Shown here in pieces: positions 10,221 through 22,563 of a DNA stretch of 64,000 nt (within the stretch, counting starts at the first letter, position 1; each line of letters begins with the position of its first letter). The translations under genes were made by a program, and so were the position numbers. The DNA is taken from the NCBI GenBank assembly GCA_032622095.1, contig CP136061.1:50667762-50731761 (forward strand), in the 5' to 3' direction. This stretch comes from Siphonodentalium dalli (Eukaryota > Mollusca > Scaphopoda > Gadilida > Siphonodentaliidae). The notes beneath the pieces are model-generated. The model ran no database searches. It saw only the letters and a list, made by a program, of their open reading frames with translations, and had not been told where the DNA came from.

Positions 10221-11817
10221 ATAATAATCATAAGCAATAAACCAAATTTAAGTATTTCATTGCACTTGACAATTTGACATCAATAACATTGCAATGCTGA
10301 GTACCATATACTCCTTGATATTCCATCTATTTAAGAAAAAACTCTTCTTCCGTTTATAAGCATAAAGTTTGAAGACAAATTCTATGACATGTGTTGTGAG
10401 TTAGTCTTCAAACTTTTTGTTTACAACTCATAAACTTAATTTAGCCACAGTTATTGTCCCCTGAGATTCCATAGTAGGATAAAAGTAATGACCCCCATCC
10501 GTCTGTCTGGAACATTGTCCGAGCCTGTATTCTGTCATTTTCTGGTTAATTTTTTAAAATGAAAAAACTTGGCACAAATATCAACCCACATGGGAAGCTG
10601 CACACCTGCGATTTAGATTTTGGTCGAATTCATTTTGGCGGAGTAATTGCCATTTTTCGACATTGAATCGTACATCCCTGGATGCATCTATGTCCGAACC
10701 TGTATTCTGTCATTTTCCAGTCAATGTTTTTAAAACTTCGCACATATATTAACCATCATTGGAACCTGCGATTCTGCGTTTGATTGGACCCATTTTGGCA
10801 GAGTTCTTGCCAATTTTGTTCTTGTTTTTCAATATATGGTGGTTTCCAGATAATGACTTTTATTATGAACATAGCCAATACTTAGTTAGCCACCATGTCG
10901 GGGGACATTGTGGTCAGCCGATCATTTATTTCTTATAATTTAAACCCAGCATTAATAAAAAAACCCATATTTTCCCTAATATACTTCCATTAAATTAGGA
11001 AGTTCTTTGTGAGTAACAATTGTCTCTTGGGAACAAACACCTGTCAATCACACATCGAGTTTCAGAGAAACTTCATTTTCATTGGTCAGTCAATTGAAAT
11101 CAACCATGCTGAAATCTTTCCAAAATTCCAAACACGTGTCCGGCTGCTGTCCGGAACTGACACAGGTTATCAATGTATAGCCTCGGTGCAGCCCTCTTAG
11201 TTCACCTTGTTTGTATTCGGCAATCTGCTACGGCAACCCTTTGCATTGGCCCAGTTTGCTTCAGGAAATGGCATCGGCATTGCAGATTCCCAGAGCCAAT
11301 TATGAGGGCTGCTCAGTGGCTAATTAAAAGATTATTTATTTCCATTTCACCATTATTGCATTTGCTTATTACTGAGATTTATATTACTCAAGAGATTTTA
11401 TTTTCACCTTTGATATCTTAAGGCCATACAGACGCCGACGCGAGCATTGCGATTTCTGCGTCAATGTTGTCAAAATATCTCGTGAAAATTCTGTCATCCT
11501 TTGTTGGGAGTTCCTCTTATTTGTTTTGCATATTCAAATAGCAACTAGGCAGCTGGTCATATGGTTTATATGGTAGTTTTCCCCAAAGGGGAAAGTGATC
11601 CCATTGGTCCAACACACAAGTTAATGACACTGAAATATTCTTTATAATGCTTTCTAATAAAAAATAAAATGCCCATTTAATTATACATTTCACATGTAAA
11701 TGGGAGGCAATGTCCGTCCAATACGTTCTCTTTGGGTGTTTTGTATGATGCAAATTCTTGTTATATTATACTTTTACACTGGGATTATAATTTCTGCTAT
11801 AGATATTGGATTTGAAG
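10221..11817. other. Intergenic with dispersed repeat fragments
   Basis: No gene recognised. The phrase CCTGTATTCTGTCATTTTC occurs at about 10523 and 10697 within an approximately 170-bp duplicated block. At about 11183-11330, a segment with CTACGGCAACCCTTTGC is shared with about 37130-37250. The remainder is AT-rich and unassigned. Confidence 0.5.
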
Positions 11818-12035
11818 TACAGTAATGCCATAAGTAATCGACTCCTTTAACCACAGCATAATTATGGGTAGCTTTTCAGGATTTAGTCGGAAATATGGCT
11901 TCTTGACATTCATCGGAAAGCTCTCGGCAAGAGCTTTCTGATGAATGGCAACAAGCCATATTTCCGACTAAATCCTGAAAAGTTACCCATAATTCTCCTG
12001 TGGTTAAGTAGTCGATTAATTAGAGCATTACTGTA
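11818..12035. mobile_element. Family C palindromic MITE, full length
   Basis: TA/CAGT ends, 218 bp, nearly perfect inverted arms meeting at AAAGCTCTCGGCAAGAGCTT. Both arms keep the CAGGATTTAGTCGGAAATAT block. Confidence 0.88.
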
Positions 12036-12940
12036 GCCATTCTGTTTACCTCAAATAACCTTGGCAATGTTGATGGATTCCACATCTGATGACTTCGTCT
12101 ATCTCTGTCGGAGAAAAACCTGAAAACTCTTTGAGTAAACGCTCTGATTGCTTCACTCAATTAGAACAAATCGTAATCTTGCGATTGTCATGTAAATGCC
12201 TCAATGCTATTATGTTTGTCCAAATTGAGTGTTGATGCAGAAATTATATCAATCACATCCGTGTCTGTAGAGGCCTTTAGTGGTTTGATCAATTGTTTTG
12301 ACTTTTTCGTTGTTATAACTTTTGTTGCTTTAACGAAGAGATCATCCCTATAATTTATTGCATTAAATTACACAGATTTATGTTTTTTTTAGTTCCAGCT
12401 GATGAGTGTTTGTCAGAGGTTGTATGTATGTAAATCCAGGTCTGGCATTTTAGAGATTCCATAAGTGCAAAATAAATTCCCTCAAAATGACTTTAAAGAT
12501 TCCCTGTCTGATTTGACATGATAACAACTACTATTTGTACGTACGCTCTCAATTATAATTAATATCTTTTGTACTCTCATTTTTTGTACTCTGTTTATTT
12601 GTGTGCACTCAATGTCTCTTGTTGAATAGACTTGTTACTGGTCGAAAGCTGTAAAAATGAGAAAACGTAGTAACCTGACCCCTCCAGCTGTACTGTGCTT
12701 ATTTGGGTCTGTACTATATAGTATACGCTTAGTAAAAATTAACTTTTTGACTAATTTGGTGTCGAATGAGATCGTGCATCTTTGATAAATTGTCCACTCA
12801 AACACAAATACTTGGGCTGATGGTGCTAGTTAACCATACAAACATCCCCTTTCATCCCAAAAATCCCTGCACATCCTCGGAAATGCCAGACCTGTATATC
12901 CTTCTTCAAGCATATTTATTCAAGAAAACTCATTAGCCTG
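12036..12940. other. Intergenic, nothing recognised
   Basis: AT-rich. No coding match or repeat structure identified. Confidence 0.45.
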
Positions 12941-13312
12941 TAACTCAGGCTGAAATGGTCTCTCTCACCGTTTTTGGTTTTTTGTTTGTGATAAAGTTAC
13001 CTATTTTGAGAAGAATTGTGATAAAGGTACCCAGGTTAATAATACAATTTAATATATATCATCCATATATTCATCAAATGACCACCTCCAGTAGTAATAT
13101 TTCTTAATTTATGCTCAATGAAAGCTGTCACTTGTCAAAACTGAACAGTTTTCCCTCAGTCACAATCGTGTTCATATTGTGAGATTTGCTTGACCTGGAT
13201 AACTTTATCACAATTCTTACAGAACTGGATAACTTTATCACAATTTCTGGAACCTGGGTAACTTTATCACAAAAAACCAGTGAGTGACCAATTCAGCATA
13301 ACTCGGAGCATT
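12941..13312. repeat. TIR element, about 370 bp
   Basis: The left arm contains GTGATAAAGTTACC after a GGTTTTTTGT run. The right side carries three inverted copies of TGGATAACTTTATCACA-type sequence, then TCACAAAAAACCAG. Outer arms ACTCAGGCTGAAATGGTC and the inverse of TGACCAATTCAGCATAACT also match. Superfamily unknown. Confidence 0.6.
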
Positions 13313-13516
13313 TTATTAATGCATTCTATTGATATTGTAATAGTAAAGTGGTGCTTTGAATGTCATGGTAGAATTTGTTCTTCTGGTAGGAACTGTTGTT
13401 AGTTATTAGTGTTGTTTAGAAAAAAATATTAACATCTTGTTTCAAATAAGGAGAGATATGTTGGATTAAGAAATTTTCAAAAGCATGCTATCAAATTCAA
13501 CTGCACTCAGGTTACA

Positions 13517-14019
13517 TTAACCCTTTACCCAACAGAACGGCCCTGTGCCAATGCATTCTCTTATATATGCGAGTCGACCATAGGTCGCCTCACATATATA
13601 AGAGAATGCATTGGCTTAACACATTAAAAATTATAAAATTGTTAAAGAATGTAAGAAAAAATTGTAAAAAAGGTCAATGCATTCTCTTATATATGCGAGG
13701 CGACCTATGGTCGACTCGCATATATAAGAGAATGCATTGGCACAGGGCATAACTGTAACTATCACAATGTAGTCAAGGAGCCGGTTCCAATGATATCCAT
13801 ATTTGTATGGTTCTATTGTGCCAATGCATTCTCTTATATATGCGAGGCGACCTATGGTTGACTCGCATATATAAGAGAATGCATTGGCACAGGGCATCAC
13901 AATGTGGTCAATGAACCGGTTCCAATGATATCCATATTTGTATGGTGTTATTGAGACAGACCGAAGATATTTTAGGCTGTTGAAGCTTTATTTGGCCGGT
14001 TTGTTGGGTAAAGGGTTAA
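13517..14019. mobile_element. Family A MITE, copy 3, three hairpins
   Basis: TTAA-flanked with the family A TIR. Hairpins lie at about 13547-13616, 13672-13743 and 13819-13892. The second and third have the same orientation, each followed by a copy of the CCGGTTCCAATGATATCC block, so one hairpin-plus-spacer unit has been duplicated in tandem inside the element. Confidence 0.88.
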
Positions 14020-14555
14020 ATACTATCTGAATGATGTATACATGTACATAATATTGATGTAATGTAGTTTTACTTGTAATTCAGTGCTCTTTGTAATTGT
14101 GAAATTCATGATTTTTTTTTTTTTTTTACAATTATAATTTCTGAGCTCATGATTTGGATGAAAATTTGAACCAAACTGAGACACAGTTTTATTAATTAAT
14201 CCTATAATTTTCAACTGAAAAAAAAAGTCACTCCTGCACCTTAATAGCAAATATACCAATCCGAGAACCACTTTTACTTTATACCTAATACAATCATAGG
14301 ACCATTTATGCTGTGGAGAATACATGGAAGTACATGTAACTAAGCTAACCTACACTAGGGGAGGAAATTTGCTAGTTCACTACAACTAATATTGCATTTT
14401 AAATGGCTGTTTATTCATAAAATAAACTACCGATAAAACATGTGAAGGTTGGAGCAAAATAACCGCCTGCATATTTGTATGAGAGCGAAAAAATTACATT
14501 AACAAAATGTATTTCATTGCCCTGCACATCATAATGTGCATATGGTTATATTTTT

Positions 14556-14773
14556 ATGATTGGAACTTCCTGAAATTTTGCAAAAAAACCTGTGCCATAG
14601 GGAGCCTCGTATATATAAGATAATACATTGGCCTAACAATATTTACCTTGACCTTGTAAGCCAGTGCATTCTCTTATAGATGTGAGGCTTACTATGGGAG
14701 AATCGCATATATAAGGAAATGCACTGGTACAGGATATTTAATGCTGCACCAGTGCTGCTCCCGTCATGTTTAA
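14556..14773. mobile_element. Family A' MITE, copy 3 (degraded)
   Basis: Internal blocks GGAACTTCCTGAAATTTTG and AATATTTACCTTGACCTTGT match the copy at 27752. The right end is CTCCCGTCATGTTTAA. Hairpin arms are shortened and mismatched. Confidence 0.7.
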
Positions 14774-15289
14774 CCAGTTATGAATGGAATTTTAAACTTT
14801 TTCAGGTTGTCAAAACTATTGAATAACTGATGTAAAACTTGCATTACCACAGCGAGTTTGGGTTACACACTATATAAAGTACCACATGATATCTAACTGG
14901 TTTTGGTGCTAGATGTTTAATATGTTATATAATATTGGTTAATATAGTTATACAGAGCTGATAATTAACACATTATATTATGCTTTTTAATGTCCAGACT
15001 GACACATTGAGTATCTGACAATTTGGAAACCACATTGATATTGAACTAGTCTTTTAAAGGTAAAGCTAATTATTAATTATAAATAGATTTATTAGCGAGT
15101 GATTTATCAATTTCACTTTTCTGTTTCATTTGCTTCTAACCTCATACTGCCGCGGCAGTGTACATACATGTATATTACTAGGATTGAAGCAGTTTACTCA
15201 ATGTCTCCTCACTCTGCATACTGCATACACCCATCAGTCAGTAAGTCTGGGGGGGGGTGGGCTGTGACTTTTGTGACACAATAACTTAT
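14774..15289. other. Intergenic, nothing recognised
   Basis: AT-rich. A G9 run lies near 15250. No coding match. Confidence 0.45.
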
Positions 15290-15297
15290 GACTGGAC

Positions 15298-15448
15298 CAA
15301 GCCTTGAAATAGTGTGTCTGTCATTTGCAGAATGAGGTCCCCAGAGGGTGAATTTAGTGATGCTACCCCGCATAGCAGGCTAGCATCACCAAATTCACCC
15401 TCTGGGAACCTCATTCTGCAAATGACAGACACGCTATTTCAAGGCTTG
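15298..15448. mobile_element. Family B hAT-like MITE, short form with perfect 8-bp TSD
   Basis: 151 bp. Ends CAAGCCTTGAAATAG and inverted. It is one hairpin whose arms run almost to the centre (ATGCTACCCCGCATAGCAGG). It is flanked on both sides by GACTGGAC (15290-15297 and 15449-15456), a perfect 8-bp duplication typical of hAT insertion. Confidence 0.93.
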
Positions 15449-15585
15449 GACTGGACTTACCTTCGAGGACCCTCACATGCAAAGTCTCAGTTTGCATTCA
15501 TAGTGCTAATGAGGGATGTATATTATTTTATTTAATTAAAATAATTTGTTTTGTGTTTTATTATGTTAGGTAAATATTTAAAACT

Positions 15586-15960
15586 AGCAGGTGGACCCGA
15601 CTTCGTCCGGGCTGTTTCCCCTCTGTTTTTCGGCAAATTGCGCGATTTGACCTTGAATTGTCCATTTTGAAGGTCAAGGTCAGGTGGGGTCACGATTTGA
15701 CCCGTCCAAATAGGCTTACGACACTCCCCATACGAAAGTATCCCCAGACACTAATTTTCATCGAAATCCCGTGATACTCGGGCGTTCGACCTTGAAATGA
15801 CCCGATGTCAAGGTCACGTCGCACGGGCAAATTAACAGGCCCATGCCACTCCCCGGCCGAAAGTATCCCCACATACCAAGTTTCATCGCGAGCCGATTTC
15901 GAGTCCATCGCGGACACACAGACAGACAGACAGACACACAGATTTCCCAAAATATATAAT
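15586..15960 (+). repeat. Dispersed repeat with CCCGACTTCGTCCGGGC head
   Basis: Begins CTAGCAGGTGGACCCGACTT, followed by CAAGGTCA-type phrases and a CAGA/CACA run at 15915-15945. A related head (CTAGCAGGTTAGCCCG) restarts at 15964. An inverted relative ends near 18775. Similar GACTTCGTCCGGG repeats are common in invertebrate genomes; the class is not settled here. Confidence 0.5.
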
Positions 15961-15963
15961 AGA

Positions 15964-16440
15964 CTAGCAGGTTAGCCCGCCACTGGCGGCAATCGTCAGA
16001 AACATGACAATTTTAAATTTTTTAAATTAATTTAATTTTTTGTTTTTCAATGAGTTAATGATGAGCCCGACGTTGTCCGGGCTATTCAAAAAACAAATTT
16101 CAAGTCGATAGCTCAACCCGTTTCCGAGATCTGGTCTGCGCATGCACAAAGCTGGCGTCGTACGGGCTCGGCGACCCGATAAAATTCGTATCCGGGGCAA
16201 GATACATTCACATACCAAATTTCAAGTGGATAGCTCCACCCGTTTCCGAGATCTGGTCTGCGCATGCGCGAAGCTGGCGTCGCACGGACTCGGCGACCCG
16301 ATAAAATTCGTATCCGGAGCAAGATACATTCACATACCAAATTTTAAGCTCCACCCATTTCCGAGATCTCGTCTGCCGGGATTTCTGAGAAGCATTATGC
16401 CTTCCACACTAACTACCCCCCCCCCCCCCCCCCCCCCCTA
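15964..16440 (+). repeat. Second CTAGCAGGT repeat with internal duplication and poly-C
   Basis: A block with TTTCCGAGATCTGGTCTGCG and ACCCGATAAAATTCGTATCC occurs twice (about 16080-16215 and 16220-16350) and starts a third time. It ends near a C run at 16409-16438. Confidence 0.6.
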
Positions 16441-16975
16441 AGCCCCGACCTAAGTGTCATACATACTATAACAATGATGCTGAACACTTTGAGGCAATTA
16501 TATTGCAGAAATGTTGTAAGAGTACTATGGCATCCAATAAATCTCCCCGCATAGGAAACCACTCAAAATTATTGTTCCCGTATATCTCTCTGCAGATGCT
16601 AATAACGTTGAATGGTAAAGAGACGCTCTTTATAGCGGTGCGTCAAAAAAAACGCTCATTAAATTATGACTTGATTAACCACCGCGGTGCCGATTGCGGT
16701 GATTCGGGAAGGGAGAAACGGTGCTCTGAGCTTCTCCAAAACGCCGCGACGACGTCTCAAAATATATAGTATAGATAAGACACAAAGATTATTACGCCAC
16801 CGTAGTGTGGTGTTTCTAGCTTTTGGTTTTTTGATATCGCATGGTCGATCGATAATTCACTGGGTGATTGTACATTCGGCAAACCTCGTCAGATTCCGTC
16901 ACCGTTTCATCGTACCGATAATTACGAGAGTACAACTAAGATTGGCACATGTGTTTACGTCACCGGTGTAATTGT

Positions 16976-17760
16976 GGGGACATGCTTCTATTATGAAGGT
17001 TTGCTATCCCGAAGGTCCGCTATTCCGAAGGTTCTCTATTCCGAAGGTTTTTGTTATTTTTAGGTTAATTCTATATTTTAAAGTATTGAGACTAATTTGA
17101 GAGGGTTCATTTTCACAAAGATTCTTTATATGGAGTGTGCGCTCACATCCGAACTGATCATGCACGCACACCGATACAGATACAGGAGGAAATAACTTAA
17201 CTTAGAACATTAAATGTGATTTTGTTTTGTTTTCGCTGGTTTTCTTGAGATTTTATGTCATTACGTGGGCCCATACCTTTGAATTCTTGGCATATACTAT
17301 GAATGTTGTGGTATATATGGACCCTCCCGCATTGGGACATGACATAGGTTCAGTTGACTTAAGTGGTGTTCTGTGTGTGCTCCAATTTGGAGTTCAATAT
17401 TTTAAGGGCCAAGTTTAGAATTTTATGGGTCCATACCTTTGAACTCTGGGCATATAATATGAATATTGGGGGGCATGTCTCTATTCCGAATGTTCACTAT
17501 CCCGAAGGTCCACTATTCCGAAATTTCTCTGAATGTTCGCTATTCCGAAGGTTCACCAATCCGAAGGTTCGTTATTCCGAAGGTTCTGTGTTCCAAAGAT
17601 TTTTTTTATTTTAAGGTTAATTCTATATTCTAAAGTAACGAGAGGGTTCATTATCACGAAGATTCTTTTTATGAAGGAAATAACGTAAAACATTAAATGT
17701 GATTTTGTTTTGTTTTCGAGGGTTTTCTTGAGTTTAATGTCATTACGTATGACCTTATTT
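16976..17760. repeat. Duplicated CTATTCCGAAGGTTC repeat block
   Basis: Short phrases of the CTATTCCGAAGGTTC type recur at 16998-17050 and 17480-17600. Each cluster is followed by the same downstream sequence (AGGTTAATTCTATATT, then GTGATTTTGTTTTGTTTTCG), so about 480 bp is a diverged direct duplication. No coding match. Confidence 0.6.
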
Positions 17761-18224
17761 CTCATTACATATTCACGCCAAGGAGCCCACACAATTGCTA
17801 TGTTACGATGCGATTTAATGTGATTATGTGTGACCTAATATCTCAATAATCTGAGGCAAGAGTACGCCTGCTAAAGGCGAATTATAACAGTTGGGGGTAT
17901 AACGCTCAATAAATACTGGAGGCTATAACAAACTGCGCAGTAGAATATCGCTGAATGGACGAGTATGAGATGAGCCTAAATGCAATTGTGACTTTGTTTA
18001 AAGGCCCACTTAATTTTCGAGTCATTAATTTTTTATAGTATATACGGTTTTAACAACAATTTATGCCATAAAATTTGAATAAACTACTATAATTCATCAC
18101 CATTTGAAAGGCAGAATACTTCTATCTCCTAGTTTGAAACACCTTCAAAATACCGCGTCGTATATCTAGCAATAAGCAACCAACATGTCCTCCTCGGCTT
18201 TCCATAGATTTCAACGTAATTTGA

Positions 18225-18775
18225 TACTTATGGGTATTTGTGTCCGGGAAGTGTTTTGAACGGGTCAAATCGTGACCCCGACCTGACCTTGACTTTTAAA
18301 ACTGTCAATGCAAGGTCAATTTGGGTAAAACGGACAAATTTCGGCGAAATTTTATACCTAGGGATACTTTGGTCCGAGGAGAGTTTTGAACGGGTCAAAT
18401 CGTGACCTCGGCCTGACCTTGACCTTCAATATGGCCAATCAAAGGTCAACTCGGATAAAACGGATAGATTTTGACGAAATTTGATACCTATGGGTACTTT
18501 TGTCGGTGGGGTGTTTTGGACGGGTCAAATCATGACTCTGACCTTACCTTGACCTTCAAAATTGTTAATTAAAGTTCAAGTTGGGTAAAACGGACGGATT
18601 TCGACGAAATATGATACCTATGGGTAGTTTTCTACGGGTGGGGGTGTTTTGGACTGGACAAATCATGACCCTGACCTGACCTTGACTTTCGAAATAGTCA
18701 ATTGAAGGTCAAATCGCACCTTTCACCGGAAAGCAGATGGGAAACAGCCCGGGTGAAGTCGGGCCTATCAGCTTG
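18225..18775 (-). repeat. Inverted CCCGACTTC repeat with tandem TGACCTTGAC blocks
   Basis: Three to four diverged copies of a block of about 120 bp, with GACGAAATTTGATACCTATG, GGGTCAAATCGTGACC and GACCTGACCTTGAC. It ends with GGAAACAGCCCGGGTGAAGT, the reverse complement of the head at 15586. Confidence 0.6.
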
Positions 18776-19722
18776 TGTAATAAAGAAGACAGTTTGATGA
18801 AAGTAATGTATGCCACGAGAAACGGGAAAACTTGAAATATGGAAGTACGCAAATTTCCCGCATAAAATTTGAAAGCTAGTTTATAGAATAATTGTATTAT
18901 TATTTATATTTATGGCTAATAATACGATCTTGGTGGCGTTACCATTTCTGACTATGGTTTTCTTGTCATTTATTGTAATACAGAATTTTGTGAAACAGTA
19001 GGGCAGGTAGAATTAATGAGTAATATTATTTTTGTGCATGAATTTTTGCCATCATTCAGAGTTAAGCTGACATCAATGTATACTCACCCTCTATGTTCTC
19101 AAATAGCGGTGGGCTTGTCAATGAGGACCAGCCAATGGTTTTTTAGGAGCATAATCATAGACTTGGCTTATCCTCAGGGACGGGCTTACTGGCGGGTGTG
19201 TACAGTATATCATAGACTTGGCTTATCCTCAGGGACAGGCTTACTGACGGGTGTGTACAGTTTTTACTTCTCAGTCTGGACTTCTAACCTTCTAAATTCC
19301 TGCAGGATATATATTCTTTTAATAAGTGTTGTGACAAAACATTCCATTTTCCTGTAACATATTATAAATTATTGCAGTGGACTGACGGTAACATGGTTTG
19401 ACAGTAATGGCTAGGAATTTAATCAACCAAGTCATGGAGTTGAGATGGATTATACTGTCATAAATGTCTTTGCCACTCTCAGACTGGAAAAGCACAAAAA
19501 AATGTGGGGATTACATATCTTAAACTAACCATGAGAGAGCAATTTCTTTGATACATTAACTGGTACATTTCTTGTCTGCTAATATTTTTACGCTTTTTTT
19601 TTTTCCCCAACCAACATTTAGCACTAGATATAAGACATATGTATATAATGAATGCAGATTTATAAAAAATGTGGGCATATCTAGCATGTTTATGATACAG
19701 ATGAACATTACATTGATATACA
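18776..19722. other. Intergenic with one small duplication
   Basis: No gene recognised. A block of about 55 bp (CATAGACTTGGCTTATCCTC then AGGGAC) is repeated in tandem at 19157-19260. The phrase ATACAGAATTTTGTGAAACA near 18978 recurs diverged near 41826. Confidence 0.5.
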
Positions 19723-19934
19723 TACAGTAATGCCCTAAGTAATCGACTCTTTAACTACAGCAGAATTATGGGTAACTTTTCAGGATTTAGTCGGAAATAT
19801 GGCTTGTTGCCATTCATCGGAAAGCTCTCGGGGAGAGCTTTCCGATGAATGGCAAGAAGCCATATTTCCGACTAAATCCTGAAAAGTTACCCATATTTCT
19901 GCTGTAGTTAAAGAGTCGATTACTTAGGGCATTA
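19723..19934. mobile_element. Family C palindromic MITE, tandem pair member 1
   Basis: Same ends and arms as the copy at 11818. Its right end GGGCATTAC runs straight into the left end of the next copy. Confidence 0.85.
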
Positions 19935-20116
19935 CAGTAATGCCCTAATTAATCGACTGCTTAACGAGAGCAGAATTATGGGTAACTTTTCAGGATTTAG
20001 TCGGAAATATGGCCTGTTGCCATGAATGGCAACAAGGCATATTTCCGACTAAATCCTGCAAAGTTACCCATAATTCTGCTCTCGTTAAGCAGTCGATTAA
20101 TTAGGGCATTACTGTA
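19933..20116. mobile_element. Family C palindromic MITE, tandem pair member 2
   Basis: Shares the junction TA with the preceding copy. Its hairpin tip is shortened: the CGGAAAGCTCTCG centre is missing, leaving GCCATGAATGGCA as the turn. The arms carry their own paired change (CGAGAGC against GCTCTCG). Confidence 0.85.
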
Positions 20117-20578
20117 TCAGGTGAATTGCTAATATTTCCGGTTGTCCCAGATTGTCCATGTTAAAATAAAGTAAATAATATGGACATATCTGCAGCCAAC
20201 AAAACTTTCTACCTCCAGATACAGACTTCATATAATGAACTGCTTATACAATTCAAAGGAACAAATGTTTTATTTTGTTGATGGTTGCTGTGGAATTTCT
20301 ATTATTTTGTCATTGTTTCATTTACAGATATATCTTGTTCCTGTGCTGCTGTGGTTTATCCTTTTTAGTTTCACTTTTTACAAAAATATATTCTAACAAC
20401 ACATCATAATCATTAACTCAAACTAATAAAATTAGTAACATCACAATTTCTCTGGTGCTTTCTAAAATCACAGGATATTTCTCTGGTATCATGCAAATAA
20501 GTACCTGGTCGAATGTTGAACATTTATTATTATGTCAATCCTGATTCAAACAAATTTATCAGTGATGTACGTAAGAAA
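20117..20578. other. Intergenic, nothing recognised
   Basis: AT-rich. No coding match or repeat recognised. Confidence 0.45.
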
Positions 20579-20582
20579 TGAC

Positions 20583-21414
20583 TCACTGTGGGGAATCACC
20601 CGGTTTCGAGGTAGTGAGTACCACGCATTCAAAATGTGAAAACACAGAAAAACATAATATACGAGGAACTGACACAAAACATAGTAGTTTGACTGTTACG
20701 AGCATATGATAGTTTATTTCTGAAATAAGTTTATACCTTATTTGTTCGGAAATACTTTATGTTTTCTATAACAATCTGACCAAATTTGCCTGTCGGAGGT
20801 GCGTGGAATACAACAGTCCATACATCTTGGAGAATTCTTCGACTGACAACTTTGGTCAGAACATTAGAGCAAACAAATATGAATTTGGACATAAATGAGG
20901 TATCAGCTTGTTTGAAAAATAAAATAGCATCTGCTTGTAGCTGTCAAAATAATATGTAATAGTTCATATCTTAGTTTATCACATAATTTGGCCATAAAAG
21001 CAGTTTCATAATTATCGGTAATAGACACGTTTAATATCAGCGCGTGCGATGACGTCACAGCGTTCTTCAAATAACTTGCGATCGCTGTAGTTTATGATTG
21101 TTGTTTTCGATGAATATTTCGCGTTGCTTCGGGTTTATTTGATCATGTGATAAAAGGTATCTCAAACTCGTCCTATTTTATACGTAATTTATCAACCTCG
21201 TCCTCTAAATTCTATTTGAGCCTCGGTAAACCTCGGCTCAAATCGAATTTAGTGAACTCGGTTGATAAATTCCGTATAAAATAGAAACTCATATGAGATC
21301 CTCTATTTATTACCTTTTTTCATCGCGTCTGGTCGCGTTTTAGATCATCTCGACCATTTTGAATGCGTGATACTCATCTACATGTACTTGAAGCCACGTG
21401 ATTCCCCACCGTGA
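20583..21414. mobile_element. Element I: 832-bp TIR element with TGAC flanks
   Basis: Inverted ends TCACTGTGGGGAATCAC and GTGATTCCCCACCGTGA (one mismatch), with TGAC directly on both sides (20579-20582 and 21415-21418). A hairpin sits at about 21155-21305 (GGTATCTCAAACTCGTCC arm, GGCTC turn). No coding content, so non-autonomous. Confidence 0.7.
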
Positions 21415-21556
21415 TGACTGGAAGATCGATTGGGGTCATTGGGTGTTGACCAGGAGAGTAACTTGTGTGAATCCCGAACTGGAGTTGAAAGTGCACCCAA
21501 TATAACAACATGCGGTGAGCACATGATCGACTTGAAATGACGCATGTGGGTTCATT

Positions 21557-21977
21557 CAAGCCTGCAAATAGTGTGTCTGTCATTTGCAGAGGGTGAATTT
21601 AGTGACGCTATCCTGGGCTAGCATCACTAAATTCACCCTATGGGGACCTCATTCTGCTTAGGCCGTCAACTGATATGGCAGACCTAGGATCAGATTGAAG
21701 TTCCCCAGTTGAAGTTGGTGATGTTCACACATTGGGCACCTTAATTATGAATTTTATCTTCTGCAAATTAGGGGATATAGAAACTTCCTAGAACTGAAAT
21801 GTAACTAAAAACAATGTTAATTTGATACTATAGATACTTCCCAGAAGATGAGGCATAAGCAGAATGAGGTCTCCAGAGGGTGAATTGGTGATGCTAGCCC
21901 GCTATGCGGGATAGCATCACTAAATTCACCCTCTGGGGACCTCATTCTGCAAATGACAGACACGCTATTTGCAGACT
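21557..21977. mobile_element. Family B hAT-like MITE, long form with perfect 8-bp TSD
   Basis: Ends CAAGCCTGCAAATAGTGTG and inverted GCAGACTTG. Two hairpins flank the long-form spacer (ACTTCCCAGAAGATGAGGC). GGTTCATT lies directly on both sides (21549-21556 and 21978-21985). Confidence 0.93.
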
Positions 21978-22261
21978 TGGGTTCATTGCTGTTGATGAAG
22001 TGGAGACTTCATTAATTGCTTGATAAAACTTGGAAACTGATTTTCATGGGTGCTAATTGTGTGAATTTAGAGGGCATGTGATTTATATATTGGATTGCTC
22101 CATACTTAGCAGACGGATAAATATAATAGTGATATAATTCTCTTTGACCAGGGTAAAATTAGTGGTGAATGGAAAATCTAAGAGCAAAATGGTAAATTAA
22201 ACTCTATGTGTAATGATTGGTTAACTATGGCTTAACACTATTTTAGCCGTTACGTCTTCAA

Positions 22262-22563
22262 CATGCGTGGAAATATGGTGCCGGACATTTACAGAATGAG
22301 GTGTATTTTGCGACGCTATCTCGCAAAGCAGTCTAGCATCTAGAGAACTGAACAAGAAAAAGAAACTTTCTAAAGAAATAAACTAAAAAACTGAGTAATT
22401 TGATAATAAAGATACTTTCCAGAGAAGATGAGGCCCAAGCAGAATGAGGCCCCAGAAGATGTACTTAGTGATGCTATTCCACTGTGCAGGCTAGCATAAA
22501 TAAATTCACTCTCTGGGGACCTCTTTCTGTGAATGTCGGGCTCCATATTTTCAGCCCTGTTTA
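22262..22563. repeat. Family B, strongly degraded copy
   Basis: Contains AGAATGAGG, AGATGAGGCCCAAGCAGAAT and CTCTGGGGACCTC phrases in long-form order, with many substitutions and an internal deletion. Confidence 0.65.
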
